A stretch of 64,000 nt of DNA from DASYKT01 sp963718105 (GTDB lineage: Bacteria; Acidobacteriota; Blastocatellia; Pyrinomonadales; Pyrinomonadaceae). The notes under the pieces were generated by a model. The model was not told the origin of the DNA and ran no database searches. It saw only the letters and a list, made by a program, of their open reading frames with translations. The position numbers and the translations under genes are program-made. The stretch covers positions 868,001-932,000 of the forward strand of contig OY970352.1 of the NCBI GenBank assembly GCA_963718105.1, in the 5' to 3' direction. Positions 44,227 to 52,475 of this stretch are shown here, one piece after another; within the stretch, counting starts at the first letter, position 1; every line of letters starts with the position of its first letter.

Positions 44227-44559
44227 ATGAATAAAGAGAGAAGAAGCGGAGACGACCGCCGGTTCAGCGAGCGATTCACTGTCAGTATCGAAGTGGAATG
44301 GGAAGGCATGGTCGGCAGAAAACCCGGCGTGATCAATGACATCAGCGTCTACGGGTGTTTTGTGCTTTGCTCCGGCGAGGTCGATGACGGCGAAAATGTA
44401 AAGATACTTTTCCCCATGCCCAGCGGCAAAAAACTCCAGCTCTGGGGTGAGATCGTCAATCACGTCTTTGAGATCGGCTTCGGCGTAAGATTTATCGAGC
44501 TCAGCGAAGGCCAAAAAGATTTTCTCGAAAAATTTGTCGATACGTTAAGGGACGATTAA
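44227..44559 (+). CDS. PilZ-domain c-di-GMP receptor
   Basis: 110 aa, a single PilZ domain. The two ligand motifs are present: RxxxR (R12-F-S-E-R16) and DxSxxG in INDISVYGCF. It should therefore bind cyclic di-GMP. It may control motility, pili or secretion, and a type IV pilin operon lies in the same window but far away. It is close behind the permease gene and perhaps cotranscribed. Confidence 0.9.
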   Translation: MNKERRSGDDRRFSERFTVSIEVEWEGMVGRKPGVINDISVYGCFVLCSGEVDDGENVKILFPMPSGKKLQLWGEIVNHVFEIGFGVRFIELSEGQKDFLEKFVDTLRDD

Positions 44560-44562
44560 CTG

Positions 44563-44688
44563 GGAGCGCGGACGTCCCGTCCGCACGTTTGTCGCAGACA
44601 AACGAAATCTTTTTTGTAAATTTTGTGCCTTTTTGCGGCTAATTTTATTCACGCTTCGCGCTCAATGCGGACGGGACGTCCGCGCTCC
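44563..44688. repeat. Palindromic extragenic repeat, family C
   Basis: GGAGCGCGGACGTCCCGTCC on the left and GCGGACGGGACGTCCGCGCT on the right, between the PilZ gene and the murE stop. Confidence 0.8.
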
Positions 44689-44691
44689 CAG

Positions 44692-46206
44692 TCAATCATC
44701 CGCCAAACCGTCCAGCGCTTCTTTTGCCACTTCGCGATCGTCGAAATGAAATTTATCGCTGCCGATGATCTGGTAGGTCTCGTGTCCTTTTCCCGCAATA
44801 ATAATTACATCGCCTGCCTTAGCTTCCTTGACGGCCTGGTGGATCGCTTCACGGCGGTCGGAAATTATTTTGTAAGGCGTTCCGGTTTCTTTTATTCCGG
44901 CTTCTACCTCGGCGATTATTTTAAGCGGGTCTTCGGTGCGCGGATTGTCGGAAGTGATTATGGCCAGATCGCTATATTGCCCGGCAGCCAAACCCATCGG
45001 CGCGCGTTTCGACTTATCGCGGTCGCCGCCGCATCCGAAGACGGTGATTATCCTTGCACCTTCAGGCGAGGCGGTCAGATCGCGCGCGGTCTTTAAGGTA
45101 TTGAGCAGTGCATCGTCCGTGTGGGCATAATCGACCACCACGGCGAAATCTCTTTCATGCGGGACCCGTTCAAAGCGCCCCGGCGCGCCCACGCAGGTTT
45201 CAATTCCTTTTTTAATCGCCTCCAGGTTGTAACCCAGCTCGAGAGCGGCCGCCGATGCAGCCAGAATGTTATAAACGTGCGGGCGGCCCACCAGCGGCGA
45301 GGTCAAGGCGCGTTCACCCTGCGGTGTTTTCAGCAGAAACGAAGTGCCTTTGATCAGAGATATCTCGATATTCGCGGCGCTAAAATCCGCGGCCCCTCCA
45401 ATGCCGTCGATGCCGTAGGTCACCACGCGCTGCCCGTTTTGTTTTAATTCACCGGTGAGCTTTACGCCCCATTCGTCGTCGGCGTTGATCACGCATATCT
45501 CCGGTTTATCTCCCAGCCGCCCGTCAAAGAGACGTTTTTTGGCGTCGAAATAATTCTCCATCGTGTGGTGATAGTCGAGGTGATCGCGCGTCAGATTGGT
45601 AAAGATGGCCGCGCGAAATTTCAAACCGTCGCAGCGATGCAGGTCCAGTGCCTGCGAAGAAGCTTCCATCGCCGCCGTCTTGCATCCTTTATCGAGCGCT
45701 TCGCGCAAAAATCTCTGCGTATCGGAAGCCTCCGGCGTGGTGCGCACGGCCGGCGTTGATTCATCGCCGATGCGGTATTCCACGGTCGTCAGCATCGCGC
45801 CTTTTTCACCCGCGGCTCTGGTGAGTGCGAAGGCCAAATAAGTTGTCGTCGTCTTGCCGTTGGTGCCGGTGATGCCGATCAGTTTCAAATGATGCGATGG
45901 GTTGTTATGCACCACCGCCGCCGCTTCGGCCAGCGCGGCGCGCGCGTCCGCGACCTGCAGCCAGGCGCCGTTAAAACCGGTGGGGCGTTCGAGTTCGGAA
46001 ATAATACCGGCCGCGCCTCGCCGCATCACGTCGTCGACAAAACGATGGCCGTCCATCGTCAGCCCGCGGATGGCGACAAAAAGCGACCCCACGCCCGCCT
46101 GCCGCGAATCGTGCGTCACGTCGGTGGCAACGGTCTCCGCGTTACCGGAAAGTTGGGCGTTAATTTGTTCGGCGATCTGTTTTAAGGTGGCGTTCGGTAA
46201 AGTCAT
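44692..46206 (-). CDS. murE: UDP-MurNAc-tripeptide ligase MurE
   Basis: 504 aa. Mur ligase motifs: GITGTNGKTTTTY (ATP loop), EASSQALDLHRC, TNLTRDHLDYHHTMENYFDAK, and DNPRTEDP, whose Arg selects meso-diaminopimelate. It adds the third amino acid to the peptidoglycan stem peptide. It stands alone rather than in the usual mur-fts cluster. The enzyme is cytoplasmic. Confidence 0.96.
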   Translation of the reverse strand: MTLPNATLKQIAEQINAQLSGNAETVATDVTHDSRQAGVGSLFVAIRGLTMDGHRFVDDVMRRGAAGIISELERPTGFNGAWLQVADARAALAEAAAVVHNNPSHHLKLIGITGTNGKTTTTYLAFALTRAAGEKGAMLTTVEYRIGDESTPAVRTTPEASDTQRFLREALDKGCKTAAMEASSQALDLHRCDGLKFRAAIFTNLTRDHLDYHHTMENYFDAKKRLFDGRLGDKPEICVINADDEWGVKLTGELKQNGQRVVTYGIDGIGGAADFSAANIEISLIKGTSFLLKTPQGERALTSPLVGRPHVYNILAASAAALELGYNLEAIKKGIETCVGAPGRFERVPHERDFAVVVDYAHTDDALLNTLKTARDLTASPEGARIITVFGCGGDRDKSKRAPMGLAAGQYSDLAIITSDNPRTEDPLKIIAEVEAGIKETGTPYKIISDRREAIHQAVKEAKAGDVIIIAGKGHETYQIIGSDKFHFDDREVAKEALDGLADD

Positions 46207-46215
46207 TACACGTCA

Positions 46216-46248
46216 ATAAAAAATCCCCTGACCCAAAAAGTCAAGGGA
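46216..46248 (-). terminator. Intrinsic terminator on the minus strand
   Basis: TCCCCTGAC and GTCAAGGGA form a 9-bp stem with one mismatch, followed on the minus strand by a run of T. It ends the two-gene unit at 46276-47407. Confidence 0.75.
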
Positions 46249-46275
46249 CGAAAGATACAACTATTTGAATTCTGA

Positions 46276-46446
46276 CTATTGAACCGCGGATATTATCGAT
46301 CCGCAAGGTATATAGACATTCCCCTGCGCGTTGGACATCGTTTGATGTTGCTGCCCGTCCGGAGTTTGATACACAACAATATGATTTGGACCGCCAACAT
46401 TTTGACCGCATAATTCAGGGCCGCAGCTTTTACATTGAGTTAGCAT
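46276..46446 (-). CDS. Small Cys-containing protein, uncertain
   Basis: 56 aa from the ATG at 46446; an in-frame TTG at 46515 would give 79 aa and a 23-bp overlap with the upstream gene. It contains a CKSCGPELCG cluster and a QTPDGQQHQTMSNAQGNVYIP segment. It is not recognised. A good terminator follows, which is some support for transcription. It may be the second gene of an operon with the unknown membrane-anchored protein. Confidence 0.4.
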   Translation of the reverse strand: MLTQCKSCGPELCGQNVGGPNHIVVYQTPDGQQHQTMSNAQGNVYIPCGSIISAVQ

Positions 46447-46492
46447 AATTGATAAAAGACGACCAGAAATATTTTGAGTGGGAGGATTTTCA

Positions 46493-47407
46493 TTACTGGG
46501 AGCCCCTTTCAGCAATAAGATTTAAAATCTTGCCAACGGTGGCGTCATTTAACACCACGCTTACCGGCATAGAGGTCATATAACCGTTATCTCCATAAGC
46601 GCGCTGGCCTGCCGGGTACGGTGCGCCTATTGCTTGAGAAATACCTTGCTGCATGGTTTGCATTTTCTGGTTTAGCTCGGTCTGATTATCAGTTAGGTGG
46701 TCATCCGCGATGATCGCGTAAGTTATAAGTATCGCCTGTAAACACGTTAGTTTTGTTTTGGCATTGCCGAAAGATTCCGGGCTGGCATCGGCAAGCACAT
46801 CTATTTTGCGCTCGATCTCCAGGGATATCCGGCTAGACGCGGCGCTGATAATGAATTTGTTAAGTCCGGAGTTCCTGATGTTGATGGCCTCGGTTTTAAA
46901 GGTTTCGGCCGGCATAAATCCCTCGCCGTCACCACGGAGTTTTATGTCTTTTTTGCCTTGCTTAAACCCTATTGGCAGATCGGGATGATTAAAGCCCTTC
47001 AAACTCTCGGTGGCGCTATTTATTTCCGCGTCCGTTATAGTGGGAAATCGTTCCACGGCCACATCGGTCAATATCTGGCTTAACTGGTCGGGGGTGATCT
47101 TTTTTCCCTGGGAGCGAAAATTCTGCTCGGTATTTTTTAGCAGGGTTTTATTGGCCTGGCTGATCTGAACGCCGGAGCGGTAATTAATAAAATTTGCCAG
47201 GTTGTCCGCCGCCGTATTTATCGCGGCCGCATCGTTACTTGTAGGCAGACTTATTTCCGCCAGCCCGCTTCTTATCTTTTGATAATATTCCTCGGTGCCG
47301 GTTGTCCCCGATGAAACCTCCGTTTTCCAGAACGCGGCTATGATCGCGATCGACAAAACGCACAAAGCGGCAGCAAGAAAAGCTAAAACTTTCTTGTTCC
47401 TGAACAT
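46493..47407 (-). CDS. Membrane-anchored protein of unknown function
   Basis: 304 aa. One N-terminal helix (VLAFLAAALCVLSIAIIAAFW) anchors or exports it. The rest is a soluble, mainly helical domain without known motifs. The final part contains a Pro/Gly-rich loop (GAPYPAGQRAYGDNGYM). It is likely periplasmic. Upstream, 47408-47761 contains no gene, only short palindromes before the tRNA. Confidence 0.7.
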   Translation of the reverse strand: MFRNKKVLAFLAAALCVLSIAIIAAFWKTEVSSGTTGTEEYYQKIRSGLAEISLPTSNDAAAINTAADNLANFINYRSGVQISQANKTLLKNTEQNFRSQGKKITPDQLSQILTDVAVERFPTITDAEINSATESLKGFNHPDLPIGFKQGKKDIKLRGDGEGFMPAETFKTEAINIRNSGLNKFIISAASSRISLEIERKIDVLADASPESFGNAKTKLTCLQAILITYAIIADDHLTDNQTELNQKMQTMQQGISQAIGAPYPAGQRAYGDNGYMTSMPVSVVLNDATVGKILNLIAERGSQ

Positions 47408-47529
47408 GGTATTTCTCCTTATGATTAGTGGAAGTTGCTGATATGGGAATCAGGCACTTAGATTATATACGATTTTGTATTTTTTTAGGCAAATATATTG
47501 AAATACGGCTATTATTGACTAAATATAAC

Positions 47530-47620
47530 CGGCTTTAGCCGAATCATTACCTGGGCTAAAGCCCGGTTTTATATAGAACGTTTCTTTTATCCACCAGCTA
47601 AAGCCAGCGGCAATTTAAAA
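47530..47620. repeat. Short GGCTTTAGCC palindromes (family H)
   Basis: CGGCTTTAGCCG, GGGCTAAAGCCCGG and AGCTAAAGCCAGCGGCAATT occur in succession. Related to the unit at 25976-26012. Confidence 0.5.
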
Positions 47621-47696
47621 AGCCTGAAGAGCGCCGATTTGCCTCGCTAGACATTGCACTGATAATCCGATAAATTCATAGTTTGCTTTGGAGCGC

Positions 47697-47756
47697 GTTG
47701 GAGCGCCGAATTTATTCGGTATCCTTAATTTTGCACAATAAAATTGTGCGCTCCGA
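47697..47756. repeat. Short GGAGCGC palindromic repeat before tRNA-Leu
   Basis: GGAGCGCCGAATTTATTCGG followed by an AAAATTGTGCGCTCC end. It has the same design as 27168-27216 and lies a few bases upstream of the tRNA. Confidence 0.55.
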
Positions 47757-47761
47757 TAAAA

Positions 47762-47846
47762 GCCGAGGTGGCGAAATTGGCAGACGCACTAGACTTAGGA
47801 TCTAGCGTCGAAAGACGTGCGAGTTCGAGTCTCGCCCTCGGCACCA
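47762..47846 (+). tRNA. tRNA-Leu (anticodon UAG)
   Basis: The acceptor stem GCCGAGG pairs with CCTCGGC, followed by discriminator A and an encoded CCA. The anticodon stem CTAGA/TCTAG encloses the loop CTTAGGA, giving anticodon TAG. A long variable arm (CGTCGAAAGACG) marks a class II leucine tRNA, and GTTCGAGTC forms the T loop. It reads CUN codons. It lies 159 bp upstream of tig. Confidence 0.97.
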
Positions 47847-48005
47847 GAATTTAAAGTAGAAAGGCAAAGTCAGGACCGGGTGCAAAGAGTTTAGAGTTCA
47901 AGCTTTAGCTTGTCTTATTTTTCAAGGTTCAAAGACAAACTGAAGTTTGAACTCTGAACCTTTTGCTCAAAGACGAATCTTCTGACTGCTCAAGGTTTAT
48001 ATTTA

Positions 48006-49559
48006 ATGAAGACAGAATTAAAAGATATCTCCCCGACTCAAAAAGAGATCATGATCGAGATCGAAGCCGACGTTATTAAACCGGTTTATCAAACGGTCGC
48101 AAAAAAATATGCTTCGATGGCGCAGGTGCCGGGTTTCCGCAAAGGTTTTGCGCCGGTCGATATCGTCAAAACCCGGTTCAAGGATCAGATCTTTAATGAC
48201 GTGCTGCGCGAGATATTGCCCGATCAGGTGGCGGAAGCCATCCGGGAAAATAACCTCAATCCTCTCAAAGAGCCCGAGATTCATTTTGAAGACATTCAGA
48301 GCGCCAAACTCGACGGGTCGCAATCCGTTTCGCTCCACGTTCATGTCGAAGTGATGCCGGAAGTTCCGATGCCCGAATACAAAGGACTGGAAGGCGTCCG
48401 CCGCCTTCGCCCGGTGGAAGAAAACGAGATCGATGAGATCATCGACGAGCGCCGCAAGTCGATGGCCACGCTGGTCCCGATGGATGACCACAAGGCCGAG
48501 CTGGGCGATACCGTGATCGTCGATCTGAACGGAACCTTTGTCGATGACGCCGCGGCAGAGCCGGTGGCGGTTGAAAATATCGAGATCAAACTCGGTGACG
48601 AAAGGATCGAGAAAGCTTTTAACGACGCTCTGATCGGTGTCGAGCCCGATCAGGAAAAAACTTTTATCGTCGATTACCCGGCGGAATTTACTTCACCGGG
48701 ATTAGCAGGAAAAAAGGTCGAGTACACCGCCAAGATCAAAGGCGTCGGACGGATCGAGCTTCCTGAAGTCGATGACGAATGGGCGAAAAGTTTGGAGGAA
48801 GGTTTCGAGTCCATCAAAGACCTGCGCCGCAAACTGCGCGACGATATGGAATACGTTTCCAAGATCGAAGCCGATAACAAACTGCGTTCGGAATTGATTA
48901 ACATTCTCGTCGAGAAATACGATTTTGAAGTGCCGTCGATGCTCAAAGATTCGCAGGCCAAAGGGCTGGTCAATAACTTTGCGCAAAATATGATGCAGCA
49001 GGGAATGGACCCCAATGCCGCCAACAAGGATTTTTGGCAGATGGTCTACAACCAGATGCTGCCGCAGGCCGAGCGCGACGTGCGCGGCGCGATGCTGCTG
49101 GAAAAGATCGCCGAAGCGGAAAATGTCGAAGTAAAACAGGAAGAGATCGACCATGAGATCGAAATGATGGCGGCCAATTCCCGCGTCACGGTCGAGGAAG
49201 TCAAGTCTCACCTGGAAAAGCATGGCGGTGAGGCTAATATCAACGACCGCCTGCGCAGCCGCAAAGCGGTTGACGCTCTTCTTGATAGCGCCAGGATCAG
49301 CGATGGCGAATGGATCGACCCGGCAGCGGCGGAAGCCGCGGAAATGAGGGAAGGGACGGAAAGTAAGGAAATCGGGGAAATTCCTGAAGCCTCTGAAGAA
49401 GGCGAAACTGCTGAAAATAAAGAAGAAACCAAGCCCGTAAAGGCTAAAAAAGCCGAAAGCGCCGATGATAAGCCGAAAAAGCCTAAAGCGCCGGCCAAAG
49501 ACAAGGCATCTGCTGAAAAAGGCGATAAGAAAAAGGACGAGGAAAAAGCCCCGGAGTAG
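48006..49559 (+). CDS. tig: Trigger factor with long charged C-terminal tail
   Basis: 517 aa. The N-terminal ribosome-binding domain has the signature loop VPGFRKGFAPVD, followed by a peptidyl-prolyl isomerase domain (about 150-245, GDTVIVDLNGTF) and the helical chaperone arms. The last roughly 75 residues are a low-complexity Lys/Glu/Ala tail not needed in the usual 430-450 residue protein. It folds nascent chains at the ribosome exit. It heads the familiar tig-clpP-clpX order. Confidence 0.97.
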   Translation: MKTELKDISPTQKEIMIEIEADVIKPVYQTVAKKYASMAQVPGFRKGFAPVDIVKTRFKDQIFNDVLREILPDQVAEAIRENNLNPLKEPEIHFEDIQSAKLDGSQSVSLHVHVEVMPEVPMPEYKGLEGVRRLRPVEENEIDEIIDERRKSMATLVPMDDHKAELGDTVIVDLNGTFVDDAAAEPVAVENIEIKLGDERIEKAFNDALIGVEPDQEKTFIVDYPAEFTSPGLAGKKVEYTAKIKGVGRIELPEVDDEWAKSLEEGFESIKDLRRKLRDDMEYVSKIEADNKLRSELINILVEKYDFEVPSMLKDSQAKGLVNNFAQNMMQQGMDPNAANKDFWQMVYNQMLPQAERDVRGAMLLEKIAEAENVEVKQEEIDHEIEMMAANSRVTVEEVKSHLEKHGGEANINDRLRSRKAVDALLDSARISDGEWIDPAAAEAAEMREGTESKEIGEIPEASEEGETAENKEETKPVKAKKAESADDKPKKPKAPAKDKASAEKGDKKKDEEKAPE

Positions 49560-49687
49560 GTTTGAGGTTTTCGCGGAAATAGTTGTAGAATCTCACTGTC
49601 GGCAACGAGTCGATCGTCATTTTTGTCCCGCGTTTTACCGTGTCTGAATTAACAATCAACATTGAAAAGGTAAGGTAGAGAGTTTAT

Positions 49688-50272
49688 ATGGCATTAGTTC
49701 CAATGGTAGTCGAACAAACCTCGCGGGGTGAGCGGGCATTTGATATCTATTCCCGTTTGCTCAAAGACAGCATTATCTTTTTAGGTACGCCGGTCGACGA
49801 TATGATGGCTAACCTGATCGTCGCCCAGCTTCTGTTTCTAGAGGCCGAAGATCCGGAGCGTGATATCAATCTCTACATAAATTCGCCGGGCGGTTCTATT
49901 ACTGCCGGAATGGCCATTTACGACACCATCCAGTTCATTCGCAATGACGTCACGACGATCTGCGTCGGCCAGTGCGCTTCGATGGCGGCGCTGCTGCTGG
50001 CGGCCGGCACCAAGGGCAAGCGTTTTGCGCTGCCGCATTCCAGAATATTGATCCACCAGCCTTCGGGCGGCGCTTCGGGACAGGCGACGGACGTTCGGAT
50101 CATGGCCGAGGAAATTTTGCGCATGCGCGAAGTGACCTCGAGAATTCTGTCCAATCACACCGGCCAGCCTTTCGATCAGATCGAAAGCGATGTCGAACGC
50201 GACCGTATCATGTCCGCCATTCAGGCCAAGGAATACGGCATCATCGACGAAGTGATCGAGCACCGCGAATAA
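49688..50272 (+). CDS. clpP: ATP-dependent Clp protease proteolytic subunit
   Basis: 194 aa. The catalytic Ser98 (GQCASMAA) and His123 (LIHQPSGG) are visible, and the N-terminus (MALVPMVVEQTSRGERAFDI) is typical. ClpP forms a 14-subunit barrel that degrades proteins fed by ClpX or ClpA, including tmRNA- and RqcH-tagged chains. It lies 128 bp after tig and 94 bp before clpX. Confidence 0.98.
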   Translation: MALVPMVVEQTSRGERAFDIYSRLLKDSIIFLGTPVDDMMANLIVAQLLFLEAEDPERDINLYINSPGGSITAGMAIYDTIQFIRNDVTTICVGQCASMAALLLAAGTKGKRFALPHSRILIHQPSGGASGQATDVRIMAEEILRMREVTSRILSNHTGQPFDQIESDVERDRIMSAIQAKEYGIIDEVIEHRE

Positions 50273-50366
50273 TCCTCAAAAAATACGGGTCCCGGTGCAT
50301 TTGCTAACGGGTAAATGTTGAGGTAAGTTAGCTTTCGGGGAATTACCCGGCTCAAAAAACTCATAT

Positions 50367-51614
50367 ATGTCAAGAAAACCGGAAGAAGTTTTGCAGTGTT
50401 CGTTTTGCGGTAAGTCGCAGAACGAAGTTAAAAAGTTGATCGCCGGCCCTGGTGTGTATATCTGCAACGAGTGCATCGATATATGCAATGAGATCATCAA
50501 TGATGATGACCAGGCTGTGCCGGGCGGCCTTAATACTCCGCTGCCGAAACCGGCCGAGATCAAGGGTTTTCTTGACGAATACGTCATCGGGCAGGAAGAG
50601 ACCAAAAAACGCCTCGCCGTTGCCGTTTACCAGCATTACAAACGCATCGAGCTTGCCAAACGCCGCAACGACGTTGAGATCCAAAAATCCAATATTCTTC
50701 TGGTAGGCCCGACCGGCACCGGCAAAACTTTGCTGGCCCAGACTTTGGCGCGGATGCTGAGCGTTCCGTTCTGCATGGTCGATGCCACCACGCTGACCGA
50801 GGCCGGTTACGTTGGCGAAGATGTTGAAAACATCATCCTCAAGCTTTTACAGGCGGCCGGCGGCGACGTCGAGCGCGCCCAGCACGGCATCATCTACATC
50901 GACGAGGTCGATAAGATCTGCCGCAAGGACGATAACCCTTCGATCACGCGCGATGTGTCGGGCGAAGGCGTCCAGCAGGCGCTGCTGAAAATTCTCGAAG
51001 GCACCGTTGCCAACGTTCCGCCCCAGGGCGGCCGCAAGCACCCGCACCAGGAATTTTTCCCGGTCGATACCACCAACATTCTTTTTATCTGCGGCGGCGC
51101 CTTTGTCGGCCTGGAAAAGATCGTCGAACGGCGGCTGCGCAACAAGGCGCTCGGTTTTAACGCCGAGGTCATGACCAATCGCCAGCGCCACGCTGAAGCG
51201 CTCGCTAAGCTGGAACCGGAAGACCTGATAAAATATGGGCTTATCCCGGAATTTGTAGGCCGCTTGCCGGTCCATGGAACGCTGCAGGAGCTTGATTCCG
51301 ATGCGCTCGTCCGCATTTTGACCGAGCCCAAGAACGCTCTGATCAAGCAGTTCCAGAAGAAATTCGAGTTCGATAACATCAAGCTGCGCTTTACCGACGA
51401 AGCCATTCGCGGCATCGCTGAGCACGCCGTTGCCCGCAAGGTCGGCGCGCGCGGATTGATGATGATTGTGGAAGAATTGCTGCTCGAACCGATGTATGTC
51501 CTGCCTTCACAACAAAAGCGAAGCACCAAGGAACTCCTGATCACCCGCGATATGGTGGAAAAACGCGGCTCGATCTTCGACAGCCTGACCGGCGTCGATG
51601 ACGTCGCGGCTTAA
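50367..51614 (+). CDS. clpX: ATP-dependent Clp protease ATPase subunit ClpX
   Basis: 415 aa. The N-terminal zinc-binding domain has C11, C14, C33 and C36. The AAA+ core has the Walker A GPTGTGKT, Walker B GIIYIDEVDKI and the pore loop GYVGEDV. It recognises degradation tags such as the ssrA tag and unfolds substrates into ClpP. Downstream sequence is a short GGAGCGC palindrome and then the RAYT-like transposase. Confidence 0.98.
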   Translation: MSRKPEEVLQCSFCGKSQNEVKKLIAGPGVYICNECIDICNEIINDDDQAVPGGLNTPLPKPAEIKGFLDEYVIGQEETKKRLAVAVYQHYKRIELAKRRNDVEIQKSNILLVGPTGTGKTLLAQTLARMLSVPFCMVDATTLTEAGYVGEDVENIILKLLQAAGGDVERAQHGIIYIDEVDKICRKDDNPSITRDVSGEGVQQALLKILEGTVANVPPQGGRKHPHQEFFPVDTTNILFICGGAFVGLEKIVERRLRNKALGFNAEVMTNRQRHAEALAKLEPEDLIKYGLIPEFVGRLPVHGTLQELDSDALVRILTEPKNALIKQFQKKFEFDNIKLRFTDEAIRGIAEHAVARKVGARGLMMIVEELLLEPMYVLPSQQKRSTKELLITRDMVEKRGSIFDSLTGVDDVAA

Positions 51615-51656
51615 GTCGCGGCTTAATATGGAGCGCGGGCGCTGCGAGGCGTTTGC

Positions 51657-51690
51657 TAATGAGGTCAGTAGCGTTTGCGTAAGCAAATGC
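51657..51690. repeat. REP element, family B, left of the RAYT-like gene
   Basis: TAATGAGGTCAGTAGCGTTT followed by GCGTAAGCAAATGCG. The palindrome runs into possible upstream start codons of the transposase ORF. The TAATGAGGTCAG edge is the same as in family A elements. Confidence 0.75.
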
Positions 51691-51707
51691 GTGATCTGTG
51701 TTCTTCT

Positions 51708-52217
51708 ATGTGGAATGATACGGAAATCCCACTTGCGTATCTGATCACGTTTCGTTGTTATGGCACTTGGCTGCCCGGTGACGAGCGCGGTTCGATAGAC
51801 CGCCACCATAATGTTTATAAGTCGTTATATCACAGTCCTAACGCAGAATTTCGGAAGTTTAATCGCGAACAATTAAAAAGTGAACCTTTTGTTTTGGATA
51901 CGTTCGCTCGAAGTGTGGTGGAGTTGGCGATAAAGGAAGTTTGTGATTTTCGTGGATGGCCTTTACTAGCTTTCAATATTCGTACAAATCACATTCACTC
52001 GGCTGTTTCTATCGGTACCATGAGCGGAAGCCAGGCGCTTAATAGTTTTAAGGCCTATGCTACACGTAAACTGCGCGAAAAGGGTACTTGGAGACACGAA
52101 CATTCACCATGGGCAAGCCGCGGCAGTAAAAGAAAGTTGTGGAACGAGCAAAATGTAGACAAGGCAATCGATTATGTCCTGAACGGGCAGGGTAGGGATT
52201 TGCCGGATTTTGATTGA
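51708..52217 (+). CDS. Y1 (IS200/REP-associated) transposase-like protein, RAYT-like
   Basis: 169 aa from the ATG at 51708; earlier TTG and ATG codons lie within the flanking palindrome. The features of Y1 HUH transposases are present: LITFRCYGTWLPGDERGSIDR near the N-terminus, the HxH pair in IRTNHIHSAVS, and the catalytic Tyr in AIDYVLNGQG (Y156 from this start). The enzyme cuts single-stranded DNA at hairpin ends through a phosphotyrosine bond. No IS200 tnpB partner is present. It is flanked by inverted family B palindromes, as expected of a REP-associated domesticated transposase. Confidence 0.85.
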   Translation: MWNDTEIPLAYLITFRCYGTWLPGDERGSIDRHHNVYKSLYHSPNAEFRKFNREQLKSEPFVLDTFARSVVELAIKEVCDFRGWPLLAFNIRTNHIHSAVSIGTMSGSQALNSFKAYATRKLREKGTWRHEHSPWASRGSKRKLWNEQNVDKAIDYVLNGQGRDLPDFD

Positions 52218-52226
52218 AGATTTTTA

Positions 52227-52290
52227 CGCATCGGCTGACGCCGACGCTACTGACAAGAGTGCGGCATCGGCCTACGTCGGCGCTGTTGCT
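52227..52290. repeat. REP elements, family B, right of the RAYT-like gene
   Basis: ACGCATCGGCTGACGCCGAC then GCTACTGACAAG is the reverse-complement orientation of family B. A decayed copy (GGCATCGGCCTACGTCGGCG) follows, and a TAATGAGGTCGGGTAGC fragment lies at 52300-52316. Confidence 0.75.
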
Positions 52291-52389
52291 AGGGTCTTGT
52301 AATGAGGTCGGGTAGCAAATGTGTGATTTTTTCTTTCATAAAAAAAACTCTTCCCACGGCGACCCAAAATTTGCTAAAGTATTAAATGT

Positions 52390-52404
52390 ACCTGTTTAAC
52401 AGGT
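52390..52404. promoter_or_regulatory. 15-bp palindrome upstream of the giant ATPase gene
   Basis: ACCTGTTTAACAGGT is a perfect palindrome around the central T, 72 bp before the start codon, and the half-site ACCTGTTT recurs at 52461-52468. This is the pattern of a repressor operator, but the regulator is unknown. Confidence 0.4.
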
Positions 52405-52475
52405 GCAAAACTAGCCAAACGCGCGATCCTTTCTCTGACCTACGGAAAGTTTAATCCCATACCTGTTTCTGCTTA

